This document shows, one piece after another, positions 6,035 through 7,156 of a DNA stretch of 7,156 bases. Position numbers and translations under genes: made by a program. Under the pieces are notes generated by a model, which searched no databases, was not told the origin of the DNA, and saw nothing but the letters and a program-made list of their open reading frames with translations. Each line of letters starts with the position of its first letter. Position 1 is the stretch's first letter. The stretch is from Clostridia bacterium (GTDB taxonomy: Bacteria; Bacillota; Clostridia; DUPQ01), in assembly GCA_028690885.1 (NCBI GenBank), contig JAQVAJ010000069.1:1-7156 (forward strand). The letters are read 5' to 3'.

Positions 6035-6064
6035 ATTTTCCTATTAAATATCACATAAACAATG
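6035..6064 (+). promoter_or_regulatory. Conserved upstream block, copy 2 (before the second paralogue)
   Basis: This is the counterpart of 4981-5010, with TTTCCTAT and TCACATAAA conserved at the same six-base spacing. Here it lies 22 bases before the -35 of a good promoter and about 105 bases before the start codon. The TATAAT of copy 1 is not preserved here, which argues against that hexamer being the conserved function. Confidence 0.45.
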
Positions 6065-6085
6065 TAATGTAATGATTAAAACGGA

Positions 6086-6114
6086 TTTACAATCAAACCC
6101 ATAAGTTGTATAAT
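6086..6114 (+). promoter_or_regulatory. Sigma-A-type promoter of the second paralogue
   Basis: TTTACA (6086-6091) and TATAAT (6109-6114) are 17 bases apart. Transcription would begin near 6121, with a leader of about 48 bases. This shows that the lipoprotein gene can be expressed without the upstream paralogue. Confidence 0.72.
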
Positions 6115-6168
6115 ATTCATACTGATTATTTTATGTAAAAGTGCTCTATAAGGGTATGGGAGGAATAA

Positions 6169-6969
6169 ATGAGAAGAAAAATAGTTGTATTAGTAGCTGC
6201 CGTTCTTGCATTAGTCTTTATTATGGGACTTGCGTCATGTACTCCATATGATAAAAGACCAAAACCATCAATTAACACAGAAAATGCATTAGAAGACAAA
6301 TATGTTCTTAAAGAAAAAGAGTATACCATTGCAACATATGGTGGAGATCCAGTTATAAAACCTACTGTTTCACAGTTTAACAACATCAGCAGGCAAAAAA
6401 CTCTTAATGCCAGACTTGAAGCATTTAATGAAATGGTTGGAATGAACCCGGAAACAGCAAGAAATGAACAGCTTTATAGAAGTTATGAAATTCATCAGAT
6501 GAACTATTACATGTTCTCATGTCAGTATTTTACAGCTTTTGAAACAACTGTTTCCAATAAAGGTGTTAATATTATAATAGGATCTGAAATAGATGGTACT
6601 CTTATGATGAATTTCCCAGCACTTCTTGGTAATAACATCCATTCAGACGGATGGCAAGAATTCTTTATCTTCTTTAATGAAGCAAGAGAAGAAGTAGGAG
6701 CAAAAGAAATTGATATGGAATACATGACTACAGATAATGTTAGTTTTGTGTTTCTTGGAGATGATTTATCAGACTTAACATTGCTTGTAATGTATAAAGC
6801 ACCTGATGATACAGAGCAACAGGAAGTTCCAATGAGTCTAAATAGGATAAAACCCGCCTTTACTGAAAGAATGCAGGTATATTTAAGCTTTACTGATGAA
6901 GCAGATATGCCATATGAGCAATATGCTCTTAATATTACCGAATACAAGCAAATGTTCGCTTCAGAGTAA
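6169..6969 (+). CDS. Lipoprotein of unknown function, paralogue 2
   Basis: I do not recognise the family. The 266-residue protein starts with MRRK, a hydrophobic segment (about 5-20) and the lipobox Leu21-Ala22-Ser23-Cys24. Lgt would attach a diacylglyceryl group to Cys24 and signal peptidase II would cleave before it, leaving the domain lipid-anchored on the outer face of the membrane. After a short linker the domain from about residue 42 on is the same as in the preceding gene, with about 70-75% identity and very few length changes. Synonymous codons differ widely even in blocks of identical protein, so the copies look old and under protein-level selection. The ATG at 6169 has a clear GGGAGGA ribosome binding site at 6158-6164, and the gene has its own promoter and a strong terminator, so it forms a single-gene unit. 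No catalytic motif is evident; ligand binding or an envelope role is only a guess. Confidence 0.87.
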   Translation: MRRKIVVLVAAVLALVFIMGLASCTPYDKRPKPSINTENALEDKYVLKEKEYTIATYGGDPVIKPTVSQFNNISRQKTLNARLEAFNEMVGMNPETARNEQLYRSYEIHQMNYYMFSCQYFTAFETTVSNKGVNIIIGSEIDGTLMMNFPALLGNNIHSDGWQEFFIFFNEAREEVGAKEIDMEYMTTDNVSFVFLGDDLSDLTLLVMYKAPDDTEQQEVPMSLNRIKPAFTERMQVYLSFTDEADMPYEQYALNITEYKQMFASE

Positions 6970-6990
6970 GAATTTAATCAATTAGAATAT

Positions 6991-7017
6991 AAAGGACATA
7001 TACATGTCCTTTTTTTT
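6991..7017 (+). terminator. Rho-independent terminator after the second paralogue
   Basis: AAAGGACAT (6991-6999) and ATGTCCTTT (7004-7012) form a perfect nine-pair stem with the four-base loop ATAC, followed by a run of T to 7017 (eight T in all from 7010). It begins 21 bases after the stop and separates the lipoprotein gene from the rnfC-like gene. Confidence 0.9.
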
Positions 7018-7067
7018 CTGACTAAAACAATATATAATATATTTATTATAACTAGTGAGGGAATCGG

Positions 7068-7156
7068 ATGATAAAACAATTCAAGAATATAAAAGGCGGT
7101 GTTATCTTACCCCACAAGAAGGATACTTCTGAGATTTCTTCAAAGATAATGCCTGT
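7068..7156 (+). CDS. rnfC: Start of an RnfC-like electron transport complex subunit (partial)
   Basis: Only 29 full codons lie in the window. The N-terminus contains KGGVILPHKK at residues 9-18, which resembles the FKGGxHPPHxKE start typical of RnfC. RnfC is the peripheral NADH- and FMN-binding subunit with iron-sulfur clusters in the Rnf complex, which couples ferredoxin oxidation and NAD reduction to sodium or proton export. In Clostridia rnfC commonly opens the rnfCDGEAB operon, and the preceding terminator fits a new transcription unit here. GTGAGG at 7055-7060 is a suitable ribosome binding site. TATAAT at 7033-7038 may be the -10, but I find no good -35. The clusters and flavin domain are outside the window, so the call rests on a short motif. 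Confidence 0.72.
   Translation, partial: MIKQFKNIKGGVILPHKKDTSEISSKIMP

Noticed and set aside
5869..6072. 67-codon plus-strand frame across the end of the first paralogue
   Set aside because: It overlaps conserved codons of the real gene in another frame and then runs into AT-rich intergenic DNA; no ribosome binding site and low-complexity composition.
6522..6947. Minus-strand open frame of 141 codons inside the second paralogue (and the similar one at 5534-5764 in the first)
   Set aside because: They are antisense shadows in the same register of two similar genes, so their similarity follows from the sense proteins. Neither shows a convincing start signal or domain.
1..7156. CRISPR array, insertion sequence, toxin-antitoxin or defence island
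   Set aside because: No spaced direct repeats, terminal inverted repeats, transposase or toxin-like small gene pairs were seen. The YhaO/YhaN pair resembles chromosomal repair genes, and I see no defence genes beside it.

Overview
The window looks like chromosomal DNA from a low-GC, Gram-positive anaerobe of the Clostridia, probably close to the Lachnospiraceae. The signs are AT-rich DNA (about one third GC by eye), YhaO/YhaN-type genes, a DnaD-family replication protein, a lipoprotein signal of Gram-positive type and the start of an rnfC-like gene (Rnf ion-pumping electron transport). The genus cannot be fixed from the sequence alone.

Layout. Bases 1-3377 carry a tight plus-strand operon. 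The last codons of an unidentified upstream frame overlap acpS (holo-ACP synthase); a YhaO/SbcD-like metallophosphoesterase follows, and then a YhaN/SbcC-like ATPase whose start overlaps the nuclease stop (ATGA). The nuclease and ATPase should form one DNA-end-processing complex. Facing them, with only 4 bases between the stop codons, is a minus-strand DnaD-family gene (3382-4596) with its own good promoter. Its C-terminus looks like the zinc-binding N-terminal domain of the helicase loader DnaC/DnaI. Bases 4597-5171 are non-coding except for tRNA-Arg(ACG), which has a clear promoter and a hairpin after it, and the leader of the next gene.

Bases 5172-6969 hold two tandem paralogues of an extracytoplasmic protein I do not recognise. 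They are about 70-75% identical over their shared domain, but the first is anchored by a transmembrane helix and the second is a lipoprotein. Each has its own upstream region, and the two regions share a conserved block. A strong terminator closes the second paralogue, and an rnfC-like gene begins at 7068 and runs off the window.

Most unusual points: the DnaD-DnaC(N-terminal) architecture without an AAA+ domain; a membrane hairpin in the SbcC-like ATPase at the place where a zinc hook would sit; the paralogue pair with different anchors and a shared upstream block; and a leader in which the only good ribosome binding site serves a three-codon mini-ORF rather than the gene.
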